DNA of 64,000 nucleotides from Ga0077560 sp046330395 (GCA_046330395.1 JAXLSS010000015.1:1-64000), one strand, 5' to 3'. Shown: positions 32,283 to 40,776, counted from the first letter of the stretch. The notes: generated by a model from the sequence alone, not told the origin. A program made the numbers and translations.

Positions 32283-33293
32283 TCAGGGCAGGAACGAGGC
32301 GTTCACCGCCCGCGACAGGTCGGTGCCCGGGGACGGGGTGAGGAGCTTGTTGGCGGTCATCCAGCCGGTGAAGGCCGTCCACCGGCCGGCGCTGAGCCAC
32401 AGCGGGTGGTGCCCGGCGGGCACCAGCAGCGGGGCCGTCAGGCGCACCTGATCGCGCAGCGAGGTGGCGTCCAGATCGCCGTTGGCGTGCAGCAGGGCCG
32501 TCACCGCCCCGGCCGGGTTGGCCGCCGCCCACGCCTGGCCCTTGGCCAGGGCGGCCAGGAACGACCGCACCACCCCCGGCCGCGTCGCTGCCAGGTGGTC
32601 GCTGGTGACCACCACCAGCTCGTCGTAGGTGGGCACGCCGTAGCGGTCCAGCCGGAACACGCTCAGGGGCACATGCTTGGCGCGCAGGTCGGTCTGCTCG
32701 ATGTTCCAGTACGCGCCGATGACCGCGTCCACCCGGCCGGCCGCGAGGGCGGGCGACAGGTTGAAGCCCACGTTGCGCATCCGCACCTTGGCGGGGTCGC
32801 CGCCGTCGGCCCGCACCACGGTGTCCAGGAGCACGCGATCGGATGGCACGCCCGCGGCACCCACCGTGTGGCCCTCCAGGTCGCGGGGACGCCGGATGCC
32901 GCGATCGGAGCGGGCGATGATGCTGTTGAGGGGCGTCCCCACCAGCGCTCCCACCGCCACCACCGGGATGCCGCGGTTGCGTGCCAGCAGCACCTCCGGC
33001 TCGTAGGAGATGGCGAACGGGGCCTTCCCGGCGGCCACCTGGGTGAGCGCGGCGGCGGGGTCGTTGGGCACCGTGGTGGACACCTTCAGGCCCGCCTCGC
33101 GGAAGAACCCCTGGTCGACGGCGCCGATGAGGCCGACGTGGTCGGCGTTGGCGTACCAGTCCAGCACCACCCTCACGGCCGTGGTGCCACCGGCGGTGGT
33201 GCCGGGGGAGCCGGATGACCCTGAGCCGCACCCGGCCAGCAGGGCCGCGGCCGTGAGCGCCAGGGAGACGGGGAGCAGGAGACGTCGGATCAC
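32283..33293 (-). CDS. thiY: ABC transporter substrate-binding lipoprotein, ThiY/THI5-like
   Basis: 336-residue lipoprotein: LLLPVSLALTAAALLAGC gives a signal and lipobox with C22. The mature part has the NMT1/THI5-like fold: VRVVLDWYANADHVGLIGAVDQGFFREAGL, AISYEPEVLLAR, VGAAGVPSDRVLLDTVV. The phrase LDWYANxxH is typical for pyrimidine (HMP or formyl-aminopyrimidine) binding proteins rather than nitrate or taurine ones. GTG 33293 overlaps the permease stop; GGAGG is upstream. Last gene of a TPP-riboswitch operon, which supports thiamine-precursor uptake. Confidence 0.85.
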   Translation of the reverse strand: MIRRLLLPVSLALTAAALLAGCGSGSSGSPGTTAGGTTAVRVVLDWYANADHVGLIGAVDQGFFREAGLKVSTTVPNDPAAALTQVAAGKAPFAISYEPEVLLARNRGIPVVAVGALVGTPLNSIIARSDRGIRRPRDLEGHTVGAAGVPSDRVLLDTVVRADGGDPAKVRMRNVGFNLSPALAAGRVDAVIGAYWNIEQTDLRAKHVPLSVFRLDRYGVPTYDELVVVTSDHLAATRPGVVRSFLAALAKGQAWAAANPAGAVTALLHANGDLDATSLRDQVRLTAPLLVPAGHHPLWLSAGRWTAFTGWMTANKLLTPSPGTDLSRAVNASFLP

Positions 33294-34057
33294 AGGTGGG
33301 CCCTCCAGGACGGTCGGGTGGGACGGGAACGATGGGGGAACGCGAGCCGCTCGCAGGCGGCGACCAGCCCGAACAGGCCGATGCCGATCAGCGCCAGGAG
33401 ACCAACGGCGGCCATGGCCAGGCGGGTGTCGAACTGGCCGGTGGAGATCACGGTGAGGTAGCCCAGGCCGCGGTCGGCACCCACGTACTCGGCCACCACG
33501 GCGCCGGTGACGGCGAACACGGCGGCCATCCGCAGGCCCGAGAACATCACGGGCAGGGCGCTGGGCAACGTCACGTGGCGCCACAGCCACGCGCGGCCGG
33601 CGCCCATGCTGCGCATGGTGCGGATGAGGCCCGGGTCGGCGGCCCGGAACCCGTCGACGGCCGTCACGATCACCGGGAACACGCACATCAGGGCGGCCAC
33701 CGCGATCTGGGTGGTGGTGTAGCCCAGCCAGATCGCGAGGATGGGGGCCAGGGACAGCACCGGGACGGCCTGGCTGGCCACCACCCACGGCGACAGGGTG
33801 AGGTCCAGCACGCGCGAGGCGGCGATACCCACCGCCAGCACCAGGCCCACGGCCACGGCCACCGCCAGCCCCACCCCGGTCTCCAGCAGCGTGGCCTGCG
33901 CGTGGAACCACAACCGGCCTCGGTGGTCCACCGCCGTGGCGGCCACCTGGGCGGGGGAGGGCAGCAGCCACGACCGCGGCGCCCACAGCCACACGATGCA
34001 CTGCCACGCGAGCACCCCAAGGCAGGGCAGCCCCAGGGCGGCCAGGCGGCGGGTCAA
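33290..34057 (-). CDS. thiX: ABC transporter permease, ThiX-like
   Basis: 255-residue inner-membrane permease of the TauC/SsuC/ThiX class. About six hydrophobic spans; the EAA-type loop is GLIRTMRSMGAGRAWLWRHVTLPSALP, which docks the ATPase. TTG 34057 is chosen: it overlaps the thiZ stop and starts TRRLAALGLPCLGVLAWQ just before the first helix. The open frame further upstream is arginine-rich and antisense-like. It works with the neighbouring ATPase and lipoprotein. Confidence 0.85.
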   Translation of the reverse strand: MTRRLAALGLPCLGVLAWQCIVWLWAPRSWLLPSPAQVAATAVDHRGRLWFHAQATLLETGVGLAVAVAVGLVLAVGIAASRVLDLTLSPWVVASQAVPVLSLAPILAIWLGYTTTQIAVAALMCVFPVIVTAVDGFRAADPGLIRTMRSMGAGRAWLWRHVTLPSALPVMFSGLRMAAVFAVTGAVVAEYVGADRGLGYLTVISTGQFDTRLAMAAVGLLALIGIGLFGLVAACERLAFPHRSRPTRPSWRAHL

Positions 34058-34806
34058 GCCGGCACCCGGCCGCGGGCGGCCGCCAGGGCGTCCAGAACGG
34101 CCCCGCGAGCGTCCCGCACATCCGCTTCGACGCGGGGCCGCGGCGTGGGCAACGGCACCTCGATGAGCTGCCCCATGGGGCGGGCGCCGCACACCAGCAC
34201 GCGGTCGGCCAGCAGGGCGGCCTCCTCGGCGTCGTGGGTCACCAGCACCACCGTGGGCGGGGTTGGGCCCCACGCCCGCAGCAGTTCCTGGCGCAGGTCG
34301 GCCCGCGTGAGGGCGTCAAGGGCGCCAAACGGCTCATCCAGCAGCCAGGCGCCGCGTGCCGCCAGCACGGTGCGGGCCAGCGCGGCCCGCTGCCGCATGC
34401 CGCCGGACAGCGCGTGCGGGTAGTGCTCGGCGAACCCCGCCAGCCCGAACCGGTCGAGCAATGCCCGGGCGCGCGCATCCGCCTCACGGTCGGGGAGGCC
34501 GGCCAGCCGCCCGCCCACCGCCACGTTGCCCAGGAGCGTGCGCCACGGCATCAGGGAATCGCTCTGGGGCATCAGCGCGGCGTGGCCCACCGCCGCGTGG
34601 GCCTCCCGCCCGTCGGTCCGCACCCGCCCGCCGTCGGGCCGCAGCAGCCCGGCCAGCAGGTCCAGCACCGTGCTCTTGCCGCAGCCCGACGGGCCCACCA
34701 GGGCCACCACCTCGCCGGGCGCTGCGCGCAGCGACACGCCGCGCAGCACCGGCAGGGCGCCGCGGTCGAGGCGCACGTCCTCCATCACCAGCTCAGGCGA
34801 GGTCAT
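34054..34806 (-). CDS. thiZ: ABC transporter ATPase, ThiZ-like
   Basis: 250-residue cytoplasmic ATPase. Walker A LVGPSGCGKSTVLDLLAG, Q-loop region LMPQSDSLMPWRT, signature LSGGMRQRAALAR, Walker B AWLLDEPFGALDALTR and H-loop VVLVTHDAEEAALLADRV are all intact. Its closest style is the nitrate/taurine/HMP group. The start ATG 34806 overlaps the end of thiL by 14 bases, so it is translated with thiL under the TPP riboswitch. Confidence 0.88.
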   Translation of the reverse strand: MTSPELVMEDVRLDRGALPVLRGVSLRAAPGEVVALVGPSGCGKSTVLDLLAGLLRPDGGRVRTDGREAHAAVGHAALMPQSDSLMPWRTLLGNVAVGGRLAGLPDREADARARALLDRFGLAGFAEHYPHALSGGMRQRAALARTVLAARGAWLLDEPFGALDALTRADLRQELLRAWGPTPPTVVLVTHDAEEAALLADRVLVCGARPMGQLIEVPLPTPRPRVEADVRDARGAVLDALAAARGRVPA

Positions 34807-35740
34807 GGTCCCATCCCAGCCGCGCGAGGGGCACCGGCGTCCCCCCGCACATCACCTCCAGGCCGGGTGGCCCCGCCACCACGCGGCCCACCGGGTGCAG
34901 GGTGACACCCGGCACCGTGCGGCCCGGGGGCAGCGCCACGATGAGCTCGTAGTCCTCGCCGCCCGCCACCGCGGCCTCCCGGGGCGCGGGGAACACCTCG
35001 GTCACCGCGGGTCCCAGTGGCACCCGCTCCAGGTCCAGCACCACCCGCACGCCCGATGCAACGGCCAGCCGCCGCAGGTCGATGGCCAGCCCGTCGGAGC
35101 AGTCCATCATCGCGTGCACGCCGGCACGCGCCAGGGCCGTGCCCTCGTCCAGCCGTGGCCACGGGCGCAGGTGGGCACGCACCGCGGCCGAGCGCTGCCC
35201 GGCGGTGAGGGCCGGGTCCTCCAGCAGGGCCAGGCCCGCCGCCGAGCCTCCCACCGCCCCGGTCACGCACACCGCGTCGCCCACCACGGCACCGGAGCGC
35301 AGCACCGGTGCGAGCCCCTCGGGCATGTGGCCCAGCACGGTCACGCCCAGAACGGTCACCGGCGCGCGGCTGAGATCGCCGCCCACGACGCTGCAGCCCG
35401 TGGTGGCCGCCAGCTCCTCCATGCCGGCGTAGATGCCGTCCACCAGCGCCATGGCACCGGCGCCGGGGGGGATGCCCAGCCCCACCAGGGCGGCCCGCGG
35501 CCGCGCCCCCATGGCCGCCAGGTCGGACAGGTTGACGGCCAGCGCGCGGTGGCCCACGTCCTCGGGCCGGGCGGTGGACCACCGGAAGTGCACGTCCTGC
35601 ACCAGCATGTCGTGGGCCACCACCACCGGCGGGTCCCCGTCCAGCACGGCCGCGTCGTCGCCGATGCCCACCCGCACGCCCCCACGCGTGGCCGTGCGGG
35701 CGAGGATCCGTTCGATGAGCGCTGCCTCGGACGCTCCCAC
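34793..35740 (-). CDS. thiL: Thiamine-monophosphate kinase
   Basis: Phosphorylates thiamine monophosphate to the active cofactor TPP. 315 residues with AIR-synthase-like domains: GVRVGIGDDAAVLDGDPPVVVAHDMLVQDVHF (Mg/ATP Asp cluster), ALAVNLSDLAAMGARPRAALV, VVGGDLSRAP, VTGAVGGSAAGL, MMDCSDGLAIDLRRLA and VAGGEDYELIVALPP. Start is GTG 35740, whose ribosome binding site GGGAGGG (35752-35746) belongs to the 3' strand of the TPP riboswitch. First gene of the thiL-thiZ-thiX-thiY operon. Confidence 0.93.
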   Translation of the reverse strand: MGASEAALIERILARTATRGGVRVGIGDDAAVLDGDPPVVVAHDMLVQDVHFRWSTARPEDVGHRALAVNLSDLAAMGARPRAALVGLGIPPGAGAMALVDGIYAGMEELAATTGCSVVGGDLSRAPVTVLGVTVLGHMPEGLAPVLRSGAVVGDAVCVTGAVGGSAAGLALLEDPALTAGQRSAAVRAHLRPWPRLDEGTALARAGVHAMMDCSDGLAIDLRRLAVASGVRVVLDLERVPLGPAVTEVFPAPREAAVAGGEDYELIVALPPGRTVPGVTLHPVGRVVAGPPGLEVMCGGTPVPLARLGWDHDLA

Positions 35741-35850
35741 GGGAGCCCTCCCTTCGCTGGCATGACCCAGATCAGGTTCAAAGGGTCGAGGCCGGTTCGC
35801 CTCCTCTCAGCCGCACGTGCGGCTCCCCTGCGCCGCTGAGGGTACCAACT
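35741..35850 (-). promoter_or_regulatory. TPP (THI-box) riboswitch
   Basis: Minus-strand sequence shows the conserved core: GGGGAGCC, GGCTGAGAGG, CCCTTTGAACCTGATCTGGG, then TCATGCCAGCGAAGGGA. The P1 helix can form between CCCTC (35842-35838) and GAGGG (35750-35746). GAGGG is part of the Shine-Dalgarno sequence of thiL, only five bases before its GTG. TPP binding should therefore hide the ribosome site and shut down thiL and the importer genes. Identification is by direct match to the class consensus; the SD-masking mechanism is inferred. Confidence 0.93.
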
Positions 35851-35983
35851 GGAGCGCGCCGGCGAGGGGATGCCCGTGCGCTAATGCCGTCCCCGGGGCC
35901 TGCCGATGGGGGGGCAGTCGCGACCCGGGCCCGGGCACCGCCCGCGGTTCGCCCGCCACCGATCCGTGAGGAGCACTTCGCAC

Positions 35984-36436
35984 ATGAGCACCGACATCGC
36001 AGCCGACACCCAGATGTCCCAGCTGGTGGTCTTCACGCTCGGCGCCGAGGAGTACGGGGTACCGATCAAGCTGGTGCAGGAGATCATCCGGTACACCGAG
36101 CCCCGGCCCATCCCCGGCTCGCCGCACGGGGTGGAGGGTGTGATCAACCTGCGCGGACGGATCATCCCGGTGGTGGATCTGCGGGCCAAGTTCTCGTCCA
36201 TGGGCGAGCGCGCCGCGGAGAGCAAGATCGTCATCGTGGAGCTCACCGACACCACCGTCGGCGTGATCGTGGACGAGGTCAAAGAGGTGCTCACCGTCCG
36301 CGCCGACCAGTGTGAGGCCCCGCCTGAGGGCGCCGGTGACGCCGAGTACCTGGACGCCGTGGCCAAGCTGGACGGCCGCCTGCTGGTGATCCTGAACATG
36401 CCCATGCTGTTCGGCTCCAGCGCGATGTCCTACTGA
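35984..36436 (+). CDS. cheW: CheW-domain protein
   Basis: 150-residue chemotaxis-type coupling protein linking receptors to CheA. Sequence QLVVFTLGAEEYGVPIKLVQEIIRYTE, PGSPHGVEGVINLRGRIIPVVDLR and VIVDEVKEVLTV are typical of CheW. ATG 35984 has GTGAGGAG ten bases upstream; in-frame sequence before it is non-conserved. No cheA, cheY, receptor or flagellar gene is in the window, so it is an orphan here. It is divergent from the thiamine operon, with about 130 bp between. Confidence 0.9.
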   Translation: MSTDIAADTQMSQLVVFTLGAEEYGVPIKLVQEIIRYTEPRPIPGSPHGVEGVINLRGRIIPVVDLRAKFSSMGERAAESKIVIVELTDTTVGVIVDEVKEVLTVRADQCEAPPEGAGDAEYLDAVAKLDGRLLVILNMPMLFGSSAMSY

Positions 36437-36514
36437 TCGCCTGAGCGGGCGCGCCGGGGGCCTCCCGGGCGCGCCCGCGCAGGAACCGCGGCGTGAGGGG
36501 CGAACCGCTCCCAT

Positions 36515-37681
36515 GTGGCGGACCGCGACATCGTCATCCCCCAGCGCGCCCTGCGCACCATGCTGCTGGGCCTGCGCACCGTCAGGGGTGACGGGCCGTC
36601 CACCGGCGCGGTGGTGCGCATCGCGCTGAGCCTGGTGGGCGTGCTGGCCGGGCTGTACCTGCTGTGGCTGAGCCGCTCGGTGGTGCAGTGGGTGGCCATC
36701 AGCGCCTTCCTGGCCGTGGCGATGAACCCGCTGGTGGGATTGCTGCAACGCCGCTGCCGCCTGCCGCGCGCGGTGGCCATCGGCGTGGTGTACCTGCTCG
36801 GCACGGGCGTGCTGGCCCTGGCCGCGCTGGTGTTCGTGCCGCCGCTCATCCGGGCCGCGCAGGGACTGGTGGACGCCATCCCCGGCTACATCGCGCGGAT
36901 CCAGAACTCCCGCCTGCTGCAGAACCTCAACCACGAGTACAACCTGCTGGACCAGGTGAAGGTGCAGGCCACCCACCTGCTGTCCGGGCTCGCGGGGCCC
37001 ACCACCGCCGTGGACGCCGCCAAGGTGGTGGTTGACGGCGTGCTGGCGCTGGTGAGCGTGGCCGTCATCACGTTCCTGTTCTCCCTGTACGGCCCCAGCA
37101 TCCGGCGCTGGGTGGAGGACCAGTTCAACCACGAGGGCTCGCGGGCGCGCATGGTGGAGGTGATGGACGGGGCCTACAAGGTGATCGCCGGGTATGTGGT
37201 GGGCGTGTGCGCGGTGGCGATCATCGGGGCGCTCGCCGCGTCGGCCTTCATGGCGATCGCGGGGATCCCGTACATCCCGGTGCTGGCGCTGTGGGTGGGG
37301 CTGATGACCTTCATCCCGCTGGTGGGCGCCACCTTCGGGGCGGTGCCCTACATCACGCTGGGCTTCTTCCAGGGGTGGCCGGTGGGGGTGGCGGCCATCG
37401 TGTACCTGGTCGTGTACACCCAGCTGGAGAGCCACCTCATCAACCCGTACATCCACCGCCGCACCGTGTCGCTGAACCCCCTGTGGATCATCATCGCCGT
37501 GCTGGTGGGCACCCAGGTGTTCGCGGTGATCGGGGCGCTCGTGGCCATCCCCGTGGCGGGCATCGTGCAGGTGGCCGTGCAGGCCTGGGCCCGGGGGCGC
37601 GACGACCGTCCGGTGATCCTCCCGGCCGCCGCCGAGCCACCCGATCCCCCCGCCGGGGTGGAGCCCGAGCCGGCCGGGTAA
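36515..37681 (+). CDS. AI-2E-family transporter (PerM/TqsA type)
   Basis: 388-residue membrane protein with about eight helices. Family features: the N-terminal double helix (VVRIALSLVGVLAGLYLLWLS, WVAISAFLAVAMNPLV), the extended soluble stretch 130-190, and the conserved C-terminal part GIPYIPVLALWVGLMTFIPLVGATFGAVP and LESHLINPYIHRRTVSLNPLWIIIAVLVG. Members export signalling molecules or exchange sodium and protons; the substrate cannot be inferred. GTG 36515 is used as start; no clear ribosome site. The TAA stop forms part of the -10 element of the next gene. Confidence 0.88.
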   Translation: MADRDIVIPQRALRTMLLGLRTVRGDGPSTGAVVRIALSLVGVLAGLYLLWLSRSVVQWVAISAFLAVAMNPLVGLLQRRCRLPRAVAIGVVYLLGTGVLALAALVFVPPLIRAAQGLVDAIPGYIARIQNSRLLQNLNHEYNLLDQVKVQATHLLSGLAGPTTAVDAAKVVVDGVLALVSVAVITFLFSLYGPSIRRWVEDQFNHEGSRARMVEVMDGAYKVIAGYVVGVCAVAIIGALAASAFMAIAGIPYIPVLALWVGLMTFIPLVGATFGAVPYITLGFFQGWPVGVAAIVYLVVYTQLESHLINPYIHRRTVSLNPLWIIIAVLVGTQVFAVIGALVAIPVAGIVQVAVQAWARGRDDRPVILPAAAEPPDPPAGVEPEPAG

Positions 37682-37684
37682 CCT
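37679..37684 (+). promoter_or_regulatory. -10 element TAACCT overlapping a stop codon
   Basis: TAACCT begins with the TAA stop of the preceding transporter gene and ends eight bases before GTG 37693. Confidence 0.4.
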
Positions 37685-37692
37685 ACGGGCCC

Positions 37693-38388
37693 GTGGGCAA
37701 GTCTCGGGCACTGCTGATCATCACCTCGCTGGTGCTGGGCGTCTTCGTGGTGGGTGCCGTGCTGGTGGTGCTCCTCAAGCGCTCCTCCGACGGCGCCACG
37801 CGCGTGGCCGGCACCGTGACCAGCGTGGAGGTGTACTCCGAGCGTGGGGCCGCCACCGTGCGGGCGGGCGCCCCCGGCGACGCCACGGTGAGCTGGCACT
37901 CGTCCTGGATCCTCAGCCGTCCCAGGGTGACCACCGGCCTGCAGGACGGGGTGCTGCGCGTGCGGGTGACCTGCCCCGGGTGGTCGTTCGTGTCCTGCAG
38001 TTCCGACGTGGTGGTGACCGTGCCCCCGGCCGCGCTCGTCAACGCCAAGACCGTGCGGGGCAGGCTGGACGTGGAGGGGATCACCGGCGACACGGTGGCG
38101 CTCAGCGAGGACGGCGACGTGGTGCTGCGCGGCGGCCCCACCACCCTGCGGACGGCATCGGTGACGGGCACCGTGGACGTGCGCCTGTCGGCGGTGCCCC
38201 GCAAGGTGGAGATCCGCACCGAGACCCACAACATCCACCTGGAGCTGCCGTCGGCCGCGTACGCGCTGACGGCCACCAGCACGCGGGGTCACGTGCGCCT
38301 GGCGGGCGTCGCGAACGCCCCGGATTCGCCCAACCACGTCAGCGTGAGCTCGGGTGCCGGGAACGTGGAGGTGCTGGTGGCACACTGA
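37693..38388 (+). CDS. Membrane-anchored DUF4097-like beta-repeat protein
   Basis: 231 residues: one N-terminal membrane anchor (ALLIITSLVLGVFVVGAVLVVLL) followed by an extracytoplasmic region of short repeating beta strands (LVNAKTVRGRLDVEGITGDTVALSEDGDVVL, RTASVTGTVDVRLSAVPRKVEIR), the pattern of DUF4097 adhesin-like beta solenoids. Two close Cys residues (CPGWSFVSC) may form a disulfide. Function of the family is unknown. GTG 37693 directly follows a -10-like element. Confidence 0.7.
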   Translation: MGKSRALLIITSLVLGVFVVGAVLVVLLKRSSDGATRVAGTVTSVEVYSERGAATVRAGAPGDATVSWHSSWILSRPRVTTGLQDGVLRVRVTCPGWSFVSCSSDVVVTVPPAALVNAKTVRGRLDVEGITGDTVALSEDGDVVLRGGPTTLRTASVTGTVDVRLSAVPRKVEIRTETHNIHLELPSAAYALTATSTRGHVRLAGVANAPDSPNHVSVSSGAGNVEVLVAH

Positions 38389-38414
38389 GCGGGCGTGTCG
38401 TCCGGGGGCCGGGG

Positions 38415-38420
38415 TAGTGT
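38415..38420 (+). promoter_or_regulatory. -10 element TAGTGT, leaderless start
   Basis: TAGTGT ends nine bases before ATG 38430. Confidence 0.45.
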
Positions 38421-38429
38421 ACCGAACAC

Positions 38430-38705
38430 ATGTTCGACTCCGACGACACCACTCAGCTCACCCTGTTCATCGGCGGACGCCCCGACCCGGCGCCGCGCGC
38501 CACTCGCCGTCTGGGGCGCAACGCCCGGATGGCTCTCCAGCTCGACCGCATGGCCGACGACGCCGAGCTCCAGGCGGAGCGGCTGCGGGCGCACGGCGAC
38601 CAGGTGGGGGAGCGCCGCGAGCGTGAGCGCGCCCGGGACGCCCGGCGCTCGGCGGCGCTGCTCAGGGCCGGTCCGGGCGGGGTCGCCCGGCTGCTGGCCT
38701 CGTGA
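38430..38705 (+). CDS. Small charged protein with an N-terminal clamp-binding-like motif
   Basis: 91 residues, not recognised. The N-terminus is MFDSDDTTQLTLFIGG, in which QLTLF (residues 9-13) fits the QL[S/D/T]LF consensus for binding the DNA sliding clamp. The rest is a long, highly charged Arg/Glu/Ala-rich helix (LQLDRMADDAELQAERLRAHGD, then RRERERARDARRSAAL), probably alpha-helical or coiled-coil. ATG 38430 sits behind a -10 element. Coding is supported by the promoter, codon-position GC bias and lack of a better frame; the clamp link is inference. Confidence 0.55.
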   Translation: MFDSDDTTQLTLFIGGRPDPAPRATRRLGRNARMALQLDRMADDAELQAERLRAHGDQVGERRERERARDARRSAALLRAGPGGVARLLAS

Positions 38706-38761
38706 TCGCCCGCATCGCCGGAGGCGCTGCGGGCCGCCCAGGAGGGCCGGTCCCCGTCCCG

Positions 38762-39139
38762 CTACGCGGCGGGGATCTCGCCCTCCCAGTACTCGGGCAG
38801 GTCCATCTCGAACCCGCCGTCCGGCGTGGCGTGCGCGGCGTGCCAGGCGGTGAAACCGGGGATCGAGAAGCCCACCACCCTGCGGGAGTGCAGATCCAGC
38901 CGCACCTGCAGGTCGCGCTCGGCGTCCCACACGGTCCTCGCGGGCTGCAGCGGACCGTACGAGCAGTGGTAGACGTCCTTCTCCTGGTCGTACTGGGTGA
39001 AGGTCTCGATGGGCGGGGGATCCCCGCCGGGAGGTGGCGCGCCGGCGCCGGCCGGTGCCAGCAGCCCCGGGGGGATCGGCGGCATTCCGGGGAGCATGCC
39101 CGGCGGTGTTCCGGGCTGAGGCGGCTGCGTGGAACTCAC
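38762..39139 (-). CDS. Conserved-looking small protein, proline-rich N-terminus
   Basis: 125 residues. A disordered Pro/Gly/Met-rich tail (PGMLPGMPPIPPGLL) is followed by a compact domain: QYDQEKDVYHCSYGPLQPAR, VRLDLHSRRVVGFSIPGF and FEMDLPEYWEGEIP. The beta pattern recalls DUF2283-like or other small beta folds, but no family can be named. GTG 39139 is the start because GGAG lies six bases upstream and TAGGAT (39173-39168) would place the RNA start about 20 bases before it; ATG 39184 lies outside that transcript. Confidence 0.55.
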   Translation of the reverse strand: MSSTQPPQPGTPPGMLPGMPPIPPGLLAPAGAGAPPPGGDPPPIETFTQYDQEKDVYHCSYGPLQPARTVWDAERDLQVRLDLHSRRVVGFSIPGFTAWHAAHATPDGGFEMDLPEYWEGEIPAA

Positions 39140-39167
39140 GGTTCGCTCCGAGTTCGGGTGCAGCGCA

Positions 39168-39173
39168 ATCCTA
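39168..39173 (-). promoter_or_regulatory. -10 element TAGGAT
   Basis: Minus-strand TAGGAT predicts an RNA start near 39160, giving a leader of about 21 bases with GGAG (39149-39146) ahead of GTG 39139. Confidence 0.4.
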
Positions 39174-39234
39174 CGCGCACGCACCGTCCCGCATGTGGCC
39201 TCGGGGGTCCGCGGCCCGCCGTGGGCACAGGGTC

Positions 39235-39240
39235 TAGTGT
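39235..39240 (+). promoter_or_regulatory. -10 element TAGTGT before the MFS gene
   Basis: TAGTGT predicts an RNA start near 39247 and a leader of about 42 bases before GTG 39289, which has AAGGGA 11 bases upstream. Confidence 0.35.
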
Positions 39241-39288
39241 TCCACGCTCCTGCGGACCGACATCACCGACACGAAGGGACCTCCACCC

Positions 39289-40776
39289 GTGACCCACGCC
39301 CACGAGTCGCGAAAGTGGATCGCACTCGCGCTGCTCAGCCTCACCCAGTTCATCCTGGTCATCGACGTGTCCATCGTGAACGTGGCCCTCAACGCCATCC
39401 AGGGCGCGTTGAAGTTCTCCGAGGCCAACCTCCAGTGGATCCTCAGCGCCTACACCCTCACCTTCGGGGGCCTGCTGCTGCTGGGCGGCCGCATGGCCGA
39501 CATGTTCGGGCGCCGCAAGGTGTTCATGGTGGGCCTGGTGGTGTTCGTGCTGGGGTCCGCGCTGTGCGGGTTCGCCCAGTCGGAGATCATGCTCATCCTG
39601 TCCCGCGCGCTGCAGGGCGTGGGCGCGGCCATCATCTCCCCGGGTGCGCTCAGCATCCTCATGACCACCTTCGAGGAGGGCGCCGAGCGCAACAAGGCGC
39701 TCGGCATCTGGGGCGCCATCGCCGGCGTGGGCGGCGCGGTGGGCGTGCTGGCCGGCGGGTTCCTGGTGCAGTACCTGTCCTGGCGCTGGGTGTTCCTGCT
39801 CAACCTGCCCATCGGGATCATCGTGCTGTTCCTGGTGCCGCGCTTCGTCGACGAGAGCCGTGGTCACGGGCATCCCCGGCTGGACCTGGCCGGGTCGTTC
39901 ACCATCACCGGCGGCCTGGCGCTGCTGATCTACGGGCTCACGCGGGGTGAGACCCACGGGTGGGGCCAGCCCCTCACCATCACGCTGCTGGTGGTGGCGG
40001 TGCTCTTGGTGCTGGGTTCCATCGCCCTCGAGCGCGTGGTGCACGACCCGCTGCTGCCGCTGGGGATCTTCCGGAACCGGAACGTCACCGGTGCCAACGT
40101 GGTGGGCTTCCTGCTGGGCGCCTCCATCTTCGCGATGTTCTTCTTCCTGTCGCTGTACATGCAGCAGGTGCTGCGCTACTCCGCGGTGGGCGTGGGCACG
40201 CGGTACCTGCTGTTCGCGGTGGTCATCATCGTGGCCGCCGGCCTGTCGCAGGGACTGGTCACCAAGATCGGGGTCCGGCCCGTGATGGCCATCGGGATGT
40301 TCGCCCTCACGGTGGGACTGGTGTACTTCACCCTGCTCAGGGTCAACGGGACCTACCCGCGCGACCTGGTGCCCGGCTTCATCATCGCGGGCATCGGGCT
40401 GGGCTTCTCGTTCGTCCCGGTGTCCATCGCGGCACTGTCCGGGGTGCACCACCGCATGGCGGGGGTGGCATCGGGGCTCATCAACACGTCGCAGCAGGTG
40501 GGCGGCGCGGTCGGCATCGCCATCCTCTCGGCCGTCGCCACGCACGTGGCCGGCAACCACATCGACGATGCGGCCAAGGCCGCGGTCGCCGCGGGCAAGG
40601 ACCCGCGCGCCGCGGCGGCGGCCGCGCAGCCGCACGCCCTCGTGGACGGGTTCACCACCGCGTTCTGGGTCAGCGCCGCCATGGCCGTGATCGGGCTGGC
40701 CTGCACCCTGTTCATCATCCGGCCCATCACCCCGCAGGAGGCCTCGGCGGCCGCCCACGCGGGCAGCGCCGTGTAG
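39289..40776 (+). CDS. DHA2-type (14-helix) MFS drug exporter
   Basis: 495-residue proton-driven efflux pump of the EmrB/QacA class. Motif D1 FILVIDVSIVNVALNAI in helix 1, motif A GGRMADMFGRRKVFMVG in loop 2-3, and motif C GAIAGVGGAVGVLAGGFLVQYLSWRWVFLLNLPIG are clear. About 14 hydrophobic spans can be counted. A short charged insert (DDAAKAAVAAGKDPRAAAAAA) lies between the last two helices. Starts with GTG 39289. Convergent with the next gene across a strong shared terminator. Substrate unknown; no adjacent regulator. Confidence 0.9.
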   Translation: MTHAHESRKWIALALLSLTQFILVIDVSIVNVALNAIQGALKFSEANLQWILSAYTLTFGGLLLLGGRMADMFGRRKVFMVGLVVFVLGSALCGFAQSEIMLILSRALQGVGAAIISPGALSILMTTFEEGAERNKALGIWGAIAGVGGAVGVLAGGFLVQYLSWRWVFLLNLPIGIIVLFLVPRFVDESRGHGHPRLDLAGSFTITGGLALLIYGLTRGETHGWGQPLTITLLVVAVLLVLGSIALERVVHDPLLPLGIFRNRNVTGANVVGFLLGASIFAMFFFLSLYMQQVLRYSAVGVGTRYLLFAVVIIVAAGLSQGLVTKIGVRPVMAIGMFALTVGLVYFTLLRVNGTYPRDLVPGFIIAGIGLGFSFVPVSIAALSGVHHRMAGVASGLINTSQQVGGAVGIAILSAVATHVAGNHIDDAAKAAVAAGKDPRAAAAAAQPHALVDGFTTAFWVSAAMAVIGLACTLFIIRPITPQEASAAAHAGSAV

